A DNA stretch of 64,000 bases from Schlegelella_A sp965246805 (GCA_965246805.1 CBDFFO010000003.1:648346-712345); one strand, 5' to 3'; shown: positions 7,997-17,746, counted from the first letter of the stretch. Program-made: numbers and translations. The notes: a model not told the origin generated them from the sequence alone.

Positions 7997-10900
7997 ATGC
8001 GCTTCATTAAAACCAAAACCACGATGCGATGGGCCAGCCTCGCGTGGGCGGTCGTCGCCACTGCCGCGTCTGCGGCCGCGCCCGTCGACATCTCGTCGCT
8101 ACCGCTCTACAGCCGGCAACAAGCGCATCCCAACGTCGCGGTGACACTTTCAGTGGAATTTCCGACCGTCGGCACCGCCTTCAACGACCCGTCGGTTCGC
8201 AATTATGACCGGGCAGTTGCCTATCTCGGCTACTTCGACGCCACCAAGTGCTACAGCTACGTGCCCGGCACGCCGGGCTATTTCACGCCCAGAGGTCCTG
8301 CGGACGCTAACCACGAATGCTCGAATCAGTTCAGTGGCAGCTTCATGAACTACCTGACGATGTCGGCCATCGACGAATTCAGGTACGCCATCACCGGCGG
8401 CAATCGTGTCGTCGATCCCGCCGGCACGAGCGGGGCAACTGTCGAGCGTGCACGGCTCCCGGACGGCACGGCTGGCGTGGATAGTTTCTATGATTCGGAC
8501 AGAAACTTTCCATTGCGGGTTCTGCAAGGCAGCGCCTTGACGACCTATCATTCTCGCGGTGCCTACGGAGCGACGTCGCCCTCTCTGCTCCAATCCGTGC
8601 TGCCGAGCAGCATCGGCCTGAACACCGACGCGGTGTACATCCACAACTGCCAGAGCAAGATCTTTTTCGGCGATGGCGGCGGCTCATGCCAGAGCCCCGA
8701 CGCGACTCGCGGGGCCTTCGACGTTCGCATCGCTATGTGTGGCCCTGGTGCCGGCGCCGAAGGCGAGACGCGAACCGATCTCTGCTTCAATTACGGGACG
8801 GCATCGGCACCGATCTACAAGCCGGTCGGCGAGGCGCAGCGCAATGCCGCCAATGTGCGATTCGCGTCATTTGGCTATCTCATGGACCGCAACCCACCAT
8901 CGAATTATTGTGGCGCGCTCGTCGCCGGGGCTGACTGGAACCGCTGCCGGTACGGCGGCGTTCTTCGCTCACCCATGAAATACCTCGGAGCGACGAATTT
9001 CGATGCCAACCTCAACCCTTCGCCCAACCCGAATCGCGAGATCAACGCCGACGGGACGTTCGTGGTCGATCCGGAAGGAAGTGCCATCGTCCCGGGCGGC
9101 TTCAGCGGGTTTATCAATTACGTCAACAAGTTCGGCTCTGCAACGGGCACCTACAAGACGTTCGACCCAATGGGCGAGCAGTATTACGAGGCGGTGCGCT
9201 ATTTTCAGAACTTGGGCCCTACGGCGGCGGCTTACGACCCTGCACCCAGCGCTTCGCTCAGCGTGGCGACGATGGACTCCTTCCCTGTCGTCTCCAGGTG
9301 GACCGATCCCATACTAGCGCGGTGCGCCGCCAACTACATCATCAACGTTGCCGACACCAACACGTGGGACGACACCTATTTGCCAGGCTACAGCGGATCA
9401 CCATCCGCCGGTTACGGTCGGCCGGCATCTCGGCCGATCGAAGGCGGCCTCGACGCCGTCCTATGGACCCAAAAAGCGGGCGATCTTGAGGCCACCATGC
9501 CATCGCTCGGCGTGTCCGTGCTAGGAGTCGGCTCTGGCGACGTCGAGCCGTCGCTCTCTGGCATCGAGTCTCGTGGTACGGGAACAATTGGGACAGCGAG
9601 CTATTTTCCCGTTGGCGTTGCGTACTGGGCCAACACGAACGACATCCGAAGCGATCGTGAGGGCGTGCAAACTGTCAAGACGATTTCCGTCGACGTCGCG
9701 GAAACTTCAAACTCCCCCATGACATTCCAGCAACGCCAACTTTTCCTGATGGGTAAATACGGCGGCTTTACCAATACCAAGGATCGAACCGTCGACGGGA
9801 CTCAACAGAATCCGTTCTATGCCGCCGGTCCCCTCGGTTTGTCAAGTCCCGCGATCCGCTCCAATTCGGAATGGCTAGACGCGAACAACAATCCAACCAA
9901 CTACTTGCTCGCGTCGGACCCTAAGCGTCTGATCGACGGCCTGCGCGCAGCCTTCGCGCGCATCGGCCTCCCGAGTGGTACCGCTGCGGGGGCTTCGCTG
10001 ACGTCGGCAAACCTGATCTATGGCGGTGCCGGCGCTTATGTTGGGTCGTTCAAGTCGGCGCGTTGGTCCGGCAATGTCCTGCTGAAAAACGTCTCCTTGG
10101 ATCCGTTGCCACCGTACGATCCGGTGGTGACCGACGTGCCGACGTGGGATCCGGCTGCGCGACTCGACGATCTCTGCGGCCCCGTCAACCCGCCGATAAG
10201 CGCTTGCCTGGACACCACGCCACCCTCTAACGGGCGAAACGTCGTGACGACGATCGGCACGCCCGGCGCGCGTTCCGCCGTGAATTTCGTGTGGAGCTTG
10301 CTCGATACGCCTTATCAGGATGCGCTGAACCTGATTCCCGGCACCGTCACGTCCGACGGCAACGGCCAACAACGTCTGAACTATCTTCGCGGCTACCGCG
10401 CAGACGAAGCGAGCCCGTTGGCGTTCCGGCCGCGCGATTCCGCGCTCGGCGACATCGTCAATTCAGGGCCGACGTATGTCGGCGCGCCGACAACCAACGT
10501 CCCGGACCCGGACTACGAAGCCTTCTATTCGGCCAACAAAACCCGGCCTGCGGCGGTTTATGTGGGCTCGAACGACGGCATGCTGCACGCGTTCAATGCA
10601 ACCGCGCCAACGCTTCCGGGCGGCAACGAATACTTCGCCTACGTGCCGGGTTATTCGAAGGACGATCTGAACGCACTGACCAACCCGGGCTATCTGCACA
10701 AGACCTTTGTCGACACGACGCCAAAAATCCAAGAAGCCAGGGTCGGGCCGACGAAGGCCTGGAAGACAGTGCTCGTCGGCGCCAACGGCGGCGGTGCGCA
10801 AGGCGTCTTTGCGCTCGATGTAACCCACCCGGAGACATTTGGCCCCAGCAACGTCTTGTTCGAATTCTCCGATGCGGACGATCCCGACTTCGGCAGTGTG

Positions 10901-12103
10901 CTGGCGGCGCCCGAGATCGCCAAGTTGCAGGTGGGGGTGACATCTGCCTCGGTCCCCATCTATGAATACTTCGTCGTGGTTACCGGCTACAACGAAAGTC
11001 GGACCACGGTGAATGGTCGAACCGACACCCGAGTGAGCTCGGCGACACCGGCGAATCAAGGCTTTCTATTCCTGCTGTCGCTCAAGCACCAGCTCCCCAA
11101 TGCATGGATACGGAATGTCGACTACTTCAAGTATTCGTTCCCGGCGGCGGTGCCAGGAAGCCGGAATGGTCTCGGCCCGGTCACGCTGTTGCCGAGCCGA
11201 ACCGGCGATCGATCCACTGCCGCGCTCTATTTCGGCGACCTGCAAGGCCAACTGTGGCGCTTCAACACGGCCGTGGGATCAACCGCGCCGATCACGCCTG
11301 CCAATTACTGGAAGCCCGCGCTTGGTACGCTCGGGTCGCCTATTCCCATCTTCAATGCCCATGACGACGCGGGCAACCGCCAACCGATCACCGCGCGGCC
11401 CGAACTGTCCAACGGGCCGTTCCCGAACAGCACGATGCTGTTCTTTGGCACCGGCGCCTATCTGGGCGAAACCGACATCACCGGCACCAACGCGACCGCG
11501 CGACAGAGCCAGTACGCCATCCTCGACCTCTCGCCGAGCACGGCGATCGTTCGTTCGACCAACCCTTCTACGAGCGACCTGGTCAGGCGCACGGCCACAT
11601 TGTCGGCCGGCTCGGTCAACGTGAGCGGCACGGCCTTCAACTACAGCGGCGCCGGCTCGAAGAAAGGCTGGTACATGGATTTCCCGAGCAGCGCGGACGG
11701 CGAACGCAGCATCAATAAGCCGGCCGTCCGCACCGGTCTGCTGACATTCGACACGTTGACGCTCGCCGGCGACGTCTGCGGTGCGGGCGGCGGCTACATT
11801 TACCAGCTGGGCGCCTTGACCGGCCTGGAGTATCTGGGCACGCCCGCTGGCTTCGCATCGACCGTCGGCATCCCGGGTCCGCCGCAGATCGTCGACCTGG
11901 GAAGGTCAGACGGCTCGCTACGCGTCACCGGCGAACAGGTGGGCACGCAACGTCAGACCACCATGGTTGGCGGCACCAAGGGCACGATCGACAGCACTCG
12001 CGACACCGGAGGTGCGGCGGTCAGCATCACCAGCAAAGCACCGCCGATCGGTAGGGTGAGCTGGCGCGAGATCTCGAACTGGAACGACAAGACCAACCAC
12101 TGA
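7997..12103 (+). CDS. pilY1: Pilus-tip adhesin/assembly protein PilY1 with an altered calcium loop
   Basis: 1368 residues with a Sec signal ending near AASAAA (residue about 28). The variable N-terminal half is followed by the conserved C-terminal PilY beta-propeller, seen in PRDSALGDIVNSGPTYVG, AAVYVGSNDGMLHAFNA, VGANGGGAQGVFALDV and LYFGDLQGQLWRFN. PilY1 promotes pilus extension, opposing PilT retraction, and is displayed at the tip. Oddity: characterised PilY1 proteins have a D-x-(D/N)-x-D-G-x-x-D calcium loop just before the YxGDLQGxLWRF motif, whereas here that position reads LPSRTGDRSTA. Loss of that calcium site is an inference by motif comparison. Confidence 0.92.
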   Translation: MRFIKTKTTMRWASLAWAVVATAASAAAPVDISSLPLYSRQQAHPNVAVTLSVEFPTVGTAFNDPSVRNYDRAVAYLGYFDATKCYSYVPGTPGYFTPRGPADANHECSNQFSGSFMNYLTMSAIDEFRYAITGGNRVVDPAGTSGATVERARLPDGTAGVDSFYDSDRNFPLRVLQGSALTTYHSRGAYGATSPSLLQSVLPSSIGLNTDAVYIHNCQSKIFFGDGGGSCQSPDATRGAFDVRIAMCGPGAGAEGETRTDLCFNYGTASAPIYKPVGEAQRNAANVRFASFGYLMDRNPPSNYCGALVAGADWNRCRYGGVLRSPMKYLGATNFDANLNPSPNPNREINADGTFVVDPEGSAIVPGGFSGFINYVNKFGSATGTYKTFDPMGEQYYEAVRYFQNLGPTAAAYDPAPSASLSVATMDSFPVVSRWTDPILARCAANYIINVADTNTWDDTYLPGYSGSPSAGYGRPASRPIEGGLDAVLWTQKAGDLEATMPSLGVSVLGVGSGDVEPSLSGIESRGTGTIGTASYFPVGVAYWANTNDIRSDREGVQTVKTISVDVAETSNSPMTFQQRQLFLMGKYGGFTNTKDRTVDGTQQNPFYAAGPLGLSSPAIRSNSEWLDANNNPTNYLLASDPKRLIDGLRAAFARIGLPSGTAAGASLTSANLIYGGAGAYVGSFKSARWSGNVLLKNVSLDPLPPYDPVVTDVPTWDPAARLDDLCGPVNPPISACLDTTPPSNGRNVVTTIGTPGARSAVNFVWSLLDTPYQDALNLIPGTVTSDGNGQQRLNYLRGYRADEASPLAFRPRDSALGDIVNSGPTYVGAPTTNVPDPDYEAFYSANKTRPAAVYVGSNDGMLHAFNATAPTLPGGNEYFAYVPGYSKDDLNALTNPGYLHKTFVDTTPKIQEARVGPTKAWKTVLVGANGGGAQGVFALDVTHPETFGPSNVLFEFSDADDPDFGSVLAAPEIAKLQVGVTSASVPIYEYFVVVTGYNESRTTVNGRTDTRVSSATPANQGFLFLLSLKHQLPNAWIRNVDYFKYSFPAAVPGSRNGLGPVTLLPSRTGDRSTAALYFGDLQGQLWRFNTAVGSTAPITPANYWKPALGTLGSPIPIFNAHDDAGNRQPITARPELSNGPFPNSTMLFFGTGAYLGETDITGTNATARQSQYAILDLSPSTAIVRSTNPSTSDLVRRTATLSAGSVNVSGTAFNYSGAGSKKGWYMDFPSSADGERSINKPAVRTGLLTFDTLTLAGDVCGAGGGYIYQLGALTGLEYLGTPAGFASTVGIPGPPQIVDLGRSDGSLRVTGEQVGTQRQTTMVGGTKGTIDSTRDTGGAAVSITSKAPPIGRVSWREISNWNDKTNH

Positions 12104-12106
12104 CCT

Positions 12107-12595
12107 ATGAGCGCTACCATGATCTCCTTATCCGCCGACGCGGTGCTTGCTTCGCCGCTTCGGCGCAAGGACACCACGCTTCGCGGCTTCACGCTGATGG
12201 AGTTGATGATCGTGGTGGCCGTCATCGCGATCCTCGCTGCTATCGGCTTCCCCTCCTACCAAGACTCGGTCTGGAAGAGCAAGCGCGGCGAGGGCAAGGC
12301 CGCCATTTTTCGGGCTTTGCAGAGCGAAGAGCGGTACTACACGGCGAACAACACCTACGTCGTCGTGCCGTCACCGAGTGCGGTGGGATTCTCGATGCCG
12401 GTCTTCTCAGGCGACTCGCTCCCCAAGTCGGTTTACACGATCGCTGCCAACGCCTGTCCGGGGTCGACCATCGAACAGTGCGTCGTCGTGACCGCCACAA
12501 CCATCGCGGGCGCAGACCCCAAGTGCGGGTCTACGCTTTCAATGACCAGCAAAGGAGTTAAAGACTCGTCCACCTCCAACCCTAACTGCTGGTGA
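12107..12595 (+). CDS. pilE: Type IV pilin-like minor pilin PilE
   Basis: 162 residues, starting 3 bp after pilY1. It has a long leader (about 27 residues; ATG at 12119 is an alternative) and then the prepilin site RG|FTLMELMIVVAVIAILAAIGFPSYQDSV, with Glu at mature position 5. The next segment, KSKRGEGKAAIFRALQSEERYYTANNTY, is typical of the PilE minor pilin of beta/gammaproteobacteria. Four Cys in the C-terminal part (CPG, EQCV, KCG, NCW) can form the D-loop disulfides. Its place at the end of the minor-pilin operon argues against a major-pilin role. Confidence 0.9.
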   Translation: MSATMISLSADAVLASPLRRKDTTLRGFTLMELMIVVAVIAILAAIGFPSYQDSVWKSKRGEGKAAIFRALQSEERYYTANNTYVVVPSPSAVGFSMPVFSGDSLPKSVYTIAANACPGSTIEQCVVVTATTIAGADPKCGSTLSMTSKGVKDSSTSNPNCW

Positions 12596-12602
12596 GAACG
12601 CC

Positions 12603-13178
12603 TTGAAGTCCATTGCACGCGGATTCACGCTCGTCGAGTTGCTGGTGGTGGTGGTGCTGATCGCAATCATGCTAGCCATCGCCGTTCCGAGTTTCGCAAG
12701 CTTCATCGCCAACTACCGCGTCACCACCGCGATGAACGACTTCCTGCAAGGCGTGACGACCACCCGCCTTGAAGCGTTGAAACGCGGCAAGTTCGTTGAT
12801 ATGGTGCCGAAGGTGGCCGGTAACTGGCAAAGCGGATGGCGGATCATCGTGGACAGCGACAAGGACCACGCGCTCAGTCCGGGCGACGAGGTGATCTTTG
12901 AGCACGACGCGCTGTCGTCGTTCATCACGGTCTCCAACCCCAGCTCCGGTGGTTTCGACGACGGCACCGCCAGCATCTACATCGCCTTCGACGGCACTGG
13001 CTATCCGCGCAAGCACAGCACGGTTGCGGGTGTGACGGGGCCGTTGACCGGCGGCGTTGTGATGGTCGACGGCGGAGCGCCGAGGGCGACCGTCAAACAC
13101 GCGCTTTGTTTGGCTGCCTACGGGCGACCACGCACATTCACGTTGGCGAGCGGCATACCAGACTGCTCTGGCGGCTAG
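12603..13178 (+). CDS. fimT: FimT/GspH-family minor pseudopilin
   Basis: 191 residues from a TTG at 12603, the only start that keeps a short leader (MKSIARG) before FTLVELLVVVVLIAIMLAIAVPSF with Glu at mature position 5. RVTTAMNDFLQGVTTTRLEALKRG and the GWRIIVDSDKDHALSPGDE region are the GspH/FimT beta-sandwich signature. FimT proteins have been linked to DNA binding in natural transformation in some species, but no activity can be assigned from sequence alone. It is the last gene of the pilus operon and converges with the DUF350 gene 49 bp away. Confidence 0.87.
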   Translation: MKSIARGFTLVELLVVVVLIAIMLAIAVPSFASFIANYRVTTAMNDFLQGVTTTRLEALKRGKFVDMVPKVAGNWQSGWRIIVDSDKDHALSPGDEVIFEHDALSSFITVSNPSSGGFDDGTASIYIAFDGTGYPRKHSTVAGVTGPLTGGVVMVDGGAPRATVKHALCLAAYGRPRTFTLASGIPDCSGG

Positions 13179-13227
13179 AACCTCATTGCATAGCGCCAGC
13201 CGTGCCGGCGCGACGCGGCGGCTCGTT

Positions 13228-13452
13228 TCAACCGTGAATCGCGGCCGCGACGATCAACCCGATCGCAATCGCAATCGCCCCGACGACGATCGACAGCGCC
13301 ACGTTCTTCTCCTCGACGATCTGATGCCACAGGTGGTAAGGCGTCAACTTGTCGACGATCAGGAAGCAGATCAGAAACACAAAAACGCCGATCAACGCGT
13401 ACATGATCGAGCCGAACGCGACGTCGAGTTTGAGCCATTCCAAGCCTGTCAT
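13228..13452 (-). CDS. DUF350 small membrane protein
   Basis: 74 residues with two predicted transmembrane helices (IMYALIGVFVFLICFLIV and VALSIVVGAIAIAIGLIVA) joined by a short polar loop, LTPYHLWHQIVEEKN. The LTP...(E)EKN-A pattern and length fit the DUF350/YjfL family. DUF350 proteins recur beside DUF4178, SPFH and aminopropyltransferase genes; the first two lie immediately upstream here on the same strand. It is short and entirely membrane-embedded; molecular function is unknown. Confidence 0.82.
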   Translation of the reverse strand: MTGLEWLKLDVAFGSIMYALIGVFVFLICFLIVDKLTPYHLWHQIVEEKNVALSIVVGAIAIAIGLIVAAAIHG

Positions 13453-13513
13453 TTGAGTCTCCTGATGCCAATGGACAAGTCGCTAGCGGGTCTGTCGGGA
13501 CTGGGCAAGCGCT

Positions 13514-15190
13514 TCATTTGTGCGCCCCGCCTGAGCTGAAGCCGCCGAACGCGCCGCCGCCGGTGCGGTAGCCGCTGCCGCCGCGGTGGTTGTTGAGGCA
13601 GCTCTGGTATTCGGTCGAAGCGTCGCCGAAGCTTTCACGAGTTTGCTCGCAATCGGCGGCGCCATTCGAATCGTCGCCGCAGCGGAACAATGCGAGCACG
13701 ACGATGACGACGAAGATCCAGAAGAAAACCTTGCCGAGCGTCGATGTGCTGAAGGCGTTCAGCCCCGCGTCGCGCTTGAACGCGCCGAACTGGTCGCTGC
13801 CGATGCGAAACGCGCCGAGCACGGTTTCGGCCGGCAGCGCCGCCCCTCTCGACCACACCACCTCGCGATTGCGGTCGCCGTCCGGCGTCGGCGACACGCT
13901 CGCCGTCTCTTCGCGGTAGAGGCGACTCGCCGAAGCGCCCCCGGTGCCCTGGTAGTCGATGTTCTGCGTGCGCTCCGATTTGGCGAGCCGCCAATAGAAC
14001 TCGCCCAGCACATAGGTCACTTCGCCGCCGTATGCGTAGAGCTTCTTGTAGAGCACGCCGTCGAGCTTCACGCTCGTACCCACCTTCTCGGGAACGCCGG
14101 TGATCGGCGCGCTCCAACTCCAGCCGTCTTCGGCGTCGACGACAAAGGCGAAACCTTCGGTGCGGTTGTAGAGCAGGTATTCGCGCCAGGCGCTCTGGCC
14201 GTCGCTGCTGTCGTCGTCGTCATCGGCAGCGCTGCCGATCGACTCGACCTCGATGCGCTCGACATAGCCCACCACCTGCCAAGGCAACGGCGTCCACGCC
14301 TCGCCACGCTTGCTGAGCGCGAGCGTGCCGACGCTGCCGAGCTTGAGCAGCGGCTCCATGCCGTTCGCCTGCGCGTAGTGCGCCATGTCGGCGCCGACGC
14401 CCTTCGAGACGTCGATCACCGACTTGCACTGCGAACAGACGATCGACTGCGTGGTGTCGAGCTTTACCGCCAGCGCGGCGCCGCAGTTCGGGCACTCGAA
14501 GCCCTTGCCCTTCAACGTCTTCTCGGAGGCGGCTTCGGAGAGCCCGGTCATCGCCAGCGCGCTCAGCGCCACCGACGTGCCGACCGACCACGCCGGGTGC
14601 AGCACGTTCGTGTAGTCGAGCGTGCCCACTTCGCCGCGGCTGCTGCGCAGGTCGGCAACCGAGAACGCGCGTGACAACTGCGGTGCCTTCGGCAGTTCGC
14701 CCTGCGCGGCGCCGAGCCGCGCCTCGGTCACCGATGCCACCACCCACGACTGGCCGTTCACCGTCAGCGGCGCGCCGACGTTCAACGCCGCCGATGCCGG
14801 CACTGCGCCTTCGAGCGGCGCATCGAACGCGATCACGTAGCGCCCGTTGTCTTCCGAGAGCCAGCCCGACTTCTGAAAGCCCGGCCCGCTCTCGAAAAGC
14901 GCGTGCCATTCGTTCCACGTGCCGTCGGCGTACTGGTATTGCAGCCGGCCGACCAGCACGAAGCGCGCGCCCTGGTAGGTGCCCGCGGCACCCAGTCGCA
15001 GCGGCGAGTGGTCGTCGAAGACCTCGGCACTCTCGCCGATCTTGCGCAGCGCCTCGCCTTCGCGCATCACGGTGCTGTGGCAGAAGCTGCACACCGCGAA
15101 CGGCGACGCCGGCGAACGGAAGTCGACCGGCGCGCCGCAGTTCGGGCACGCGGCCCGGAACGCGCGCTGGCTGGCCGGCTCGGTGCTCAA
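13514..15190 (-). CDS. DUF4178 protein with two zinc ribbons and a C-terminal membrane anchor
   Basis: 558 residues. The first zinc ribbon near residues 15-39 is CPNCGAPVDF...CSFCHS; the second near 230-262 is CPNCGAALAV...CSQCKS. Each is followed by a DUF4178-like beta-rich module, for example GRLQYQYADGTWNEWHALFESG and later VGYVERIEVESIG...EYLLYNRTEGFAFV. A single transmembrane helix (FFWIFVVIVVLALFRC) lies near the C-terminus, followed by a Gly-rich tail. DUF4178 genes travel with SPFH, DUF350 and spermidine-synthase-like genes. An envelope role is inferred from the anchor and partners; biochemistry is unknown. Confidence 0.82.
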   Translation of the reverse strand: MSTEPASQRAFRAACPNCGAPVDFRSPASPFAVCSFCHSTVMREGEALRKIGESAEVFDDHSPLRLGAAGTYQGARFVLVGRLQYQYADGTWNEWHALFESGPGFQKSGWLSEDNGRYVIAFDAPLEGAVPASAALNVGAPLTVNGQSWVVASVTEARLGAAQGELPKAPQLSRAFSVADLRSSRGEVGTLDYTNVLHPAWSVGTSVALSALAMTGLSEAASEKTLKGKGFECPNCGAALAVKLDTTQSIVCSQCKSVIDVSKGVGADMAHYAQANGMEPLLKLGSVGTLALSKRGEAWTPLPWQVVGYVERIEVESIGSAADDDDDSSDGQSAWREYLLYNRTEGFAFVVDAEDGWSWSAPITGVPEKVGTSVKLDGVLYKKLYAYGGEVTYVLGEFYWRLAKSERTQNIDYQGTGGASASRLYREETASVSPTPDGDRNREVVWSRGAALPAETVLGAFRIGSDQFGAFKRDAGLNAFSTSTLGKVFFWIFVVIVVLALFRCGDDSNGAADCEQTRESFGDASTEYQSCLNNHRGGSGYRTGGGAFGGFSSGGAHK

Positions 15191-15298
15191 GCGGCTCGGC
15201 CGGCGAACGTCAACGCGCGGCCCTCGTGCTCCTGCAAATCACGGCGATGGCGCGCCGGCATCGACGCGCGCACGGCCGCCTCGCGACGCATCGAAACG

Positions 15299-16348
15299 TC
15301 AAGCCAGCTTCTTCAGCAGCTCGACCTTCTTCGCATCGAACTCCTCCTGCGTGACGATGCCCTTGCCCTTCAGATCGGCCAGGCGTTCGAGCGTGGCCAT
15401 CACATCCTCGGCCTTGACCCCGGCCAATGCCGAGGCCGCACCCGCCGCCGCTGCCGGCGCACCGGGTGCGTTCGCCGAAAGGCCCTGGCCGAGCTGGTTC
15501 GCCATGACCTGGCCCAACGCCACGCCAGCGCCTAGGCCGACCGCGCTGCCCACCACGCCGTTGCCACCACCTGCGCCCGCTGCCAGCGCGGGGATCGATT
15601 GCGCGGTCTGGTACTGCATGAACTTGGCGGTGTCGCCGACCATGCCCATGCCGATCTTCTGGTCGAGTATTTTCTGCAGCTCTTCCGGCAGCGAAACGTT
15701 CTGCATCGTCACCATCTCGAGCTTCAGGCCGAGCTTGTCGAACGCCGGCGCCGTTGCGGCCTGCAACGCGGCCGCGAACTCGACCTGGTTGGCGGCGAGA
15801 TCGAGGAACGCCACGCCGCTCGACGCCACCGCGTCGCTGATGTGCTGCAGCATCAGGCCGCGCAGTTGACCATCGAGGTCTTCAACCGTGTAGCGCTCGC
15901 GCGTGCCCGAGATCTCGGTGTGGAAGAGCCGCGGGTCGGCGATGCGGTAGCTGTAGTTGCCGAACGCCCGCAGGCGCACGGCGCCGAAGTCCTTGTCGCG
16001 GATCGTCACCGGCTGGCTCGTGCCCCAGCGCTGGTCGACCTGCTGGCGCGTGCTGAAGAAGTAGACGTCGCTTTTGAACGGGCTCTCGAAGAGCTTGTCC
16101 CAGTTCTTTAGATACGTGAGGATCGGCAGCGTCGCGGTGGTGAGCGTGTAGCGGCCGGGGCCGAACACGTCGGCCGCCTTGCCCTCGTTGACGAAGAGGG
16201 CCATCTGCGATTCGCGCACCGTGAGCGAGCCACCGTTCTGGATCTCGCGGTCTTCCATCGGGTAGCGCCACGCCAGCGTGCCGTCGCCCGCTTCGGTCCA
16301 CTCGATGATGTCGATGAACTGTTTCTTGATGAAATCCATCAGCGCCAT
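15299..16348 (-). CDS. SPFH-domain protein with C-terminal SHOCT-like module
   Basis: 349 residues from the ATG at 16348 (MALMDFIKKQFIDIIEWTE), the conserved start of the YdjI/virion-core-like SPFH family; the longer frame to 16417 adds an implausible tail. The SPFH/band-7 domain occupies about residues 20-230 (LTVRESQMALFVNEGK, SGTRERYTVEDLDGQLRGLM). A Gly/Ala-rich hydrophobic linker and a SHOCT-like end (LERLADLKGKGIVTQEEFDAKKVELLKKL) follow. SPFH proteins assemble on membranes as oligomeric scaffolds. First gene of the DUF4178-DUF350 set, 108 bp upstream of DUF4178. Confidence 0.87.
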   Translation of the reverse strand: MALMDFIKKQFIDIIEWTEAGDGTLAWRYPMEDREIQNGGSLTVRESQMALFVNEGKAADVFGPGRYTLTTATLPILTYLKNWDKLFESPFKSDVYFFSTRQQVDQRWGTSQPVTIRDKDFGAVRLRAFGNYSYRIADPRLFHTEISGTRERYTVEDLDGQLRGLMLQHISDAVASSGVAFLDLAANQVEFAAALQAATAPAFDKLGLKLEMVTMQNVSLPEELQKILDQKIGMGMVGDTAKFMQYQTAQSIPALAAGAGGGNGVVGSAVGLGAGVALGQVMANQLGQGLSANAPGAPAAAAGAASALAGVKAEDVMATLERLADLKGKGIVTQEEFDAKKVELLKKLA

Positions 16349-16468
16349 GGCGGACACTCCGTTCAAGTGAAGAATGCAAGTCGCGTCAAATAATACGCTG
16401 CGATCTGCGCGTGCCAATACCTCGCGTCAAGGTCAACCGAACGATTGAATCGACATGAGGAAGCGGAC

Positions 16469-17746
16469 ATGAATGACACCACGTGCCGGCTCGCCGTCAT
16501 CGGCGCCGGGCCGGTGGGGCTGGCGCTGGCGCTGCACGCCGCAGCCGCGCTGCCGCGCGCCGAGATCTCGCTCTTCGACACGCGGCCTGCCAACAAGGAC
16601 GTGTCGGGCGACCCGCGCACCATCGCGGTTTCGCTCGGCACCGTGCAGCTGCTGCAACGCGTGGGCGCCTGGCGCGCCGATCTCGCGCAGCCGATTCTCG
16701 AAGTCCATGTGTCGCAGCAGGCACCCTCGCTCGCGGCACTCGCGAGCCGCTGGCTGCCCGAGCCGGCGCTTCGCATCCGTGCGATCGACGAAGCCGTGCC
16801 GATGTTGGGCGCGGTGCTCGCGTACGGCAGCGTGGTCGCGCCGTTGCAGCAGGTGTGGATGGATGCGCAGGCGCGCGCGCCCCAGCGCCTGCACACGCGC
16901 TTCGGGCAAGCGGTGACGGCGCTGAAGAACGTCGGCGCGACCGCTGTCGACGGAGGCGTGGAGGGCGTGGAGGTTGATGCCGGCATCGCCGAGCGATTCG
17001 ATCTGGCCGTGATCGCCGAAGGCGGCGTTTTCAACGACCCGACGCGCCGCGAGTTGCAGCACGAACGCAAGACCATCGGCCATGATTACGCGCAGACCGC
17101 ATGGGTCGGCAAGGTCACGTTCGAGAACCGCACGGCGAGCCCCCGACCGGCCGGCAACCTCGCGCTCGCCGAGCCACGCCGCGGCGTCGCGTTCGAACGC
17201 TTCACGCGCCACGGCCCGGCTGCGTTGCTGCCCTTGCCCGACGGCAGTGCAGGCCTCGTCTGGTGCGTGCCGAGCGCCGACGACCCGGTGCGCGATCTTG
17301 ACGCGGCCCAGCGAGCCGCCGTGCTCAACACCATCTTCCATCCCGATGTCGGCCGCATCGCGACCGTCTCGCCGTTGAAGCACTTCGCGCTCGGCCTGAC
17401 TGCCGAACGCACGCTCACCGATGGCCGCACCGTGCGCATCGGCAACGCCGCGCAAACGCTGCATCCGGTCGCCGGCCAGGGCATGAACCTCGGCATGCGC
17501 GACGCGTTCGAGCTCGTGCGCGCGCTCGAACGCTCGAGCGACATCACGGCCGTGCTTCGCAAGCTCGAATGGCAGCGCGCACCCGACCGCTGGGCCATGA
17601 TCGCCGCGACCGATTTCCTCGCGCGCAGCTTCACGTGGAAGCTGCCGGGGGCGGGTACCGCACGGGGCTTGGGGCTGGCGGCGTTGCAGGCGATCGGCCC
17701 GTTCAAATCGGCGCTCGCGAAACAGATGATGTTCGGTTCGCGTTGA
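16469..17746 (+). CDS. UbiH/UbiF-type FAD-dependent monooxygenase
   Basis: 425 residues from the ATG at 16469, preceded by GAGG at suitable spacing; a TTG at 16445 is the longer alternative. It has the N-terminal FAD-binding motif AVIGAGPVGLALALHAA, a DPRTIAVS segment typical of the ubiquinone hydroxylase family, and the C-terminal FAD motif RIGNAAQTLHPVAGQGMNLGMRDA. The family hydroxylates the ubiquinone ring at positions 5, 6 or 7 in the membrane-associated Coq/Ubi complex. Which position this enzyme serves cannot be read from the sequence. It lies divergent to the SPFH gene. Confidence 0.87.
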   Translation: MNDTTCRLAVIGAGPVGLALALHAAAALPRAEISLFDTRPANKDVSGDPRTIAVSLGTVQLLQRVGAWRADLAQPILEVHVSQQAPSLAALASRWLPEPALRIRAIDEAVPMLGAVLAYGSVVAPLQQVWMDAQARAPQRLHTRFGQAVTALKNVGATAVDGGVEGVEVDAGIAERFDLAVIAEGGVFNDPTRRELQHERKTIGHDYAQTAWVGKVTFENRTASPRPAGNLALAEPRRGVAFERFTRHGPAALLPLPDGSAGLVWCVPSADDPVRDLDAAQRAAVLNTIFHPDVGRIATVSPLKHFALGLTAERTLTDGRTVRIGNAAQTLHPVAGQGMNLGMRDAFELVRALERSSDITAVLRKLEWQRAPDRWAMIAATDFLARSFTWKLPGAGTARGLGLAALQAIGPFKSALAKQMMFGSR

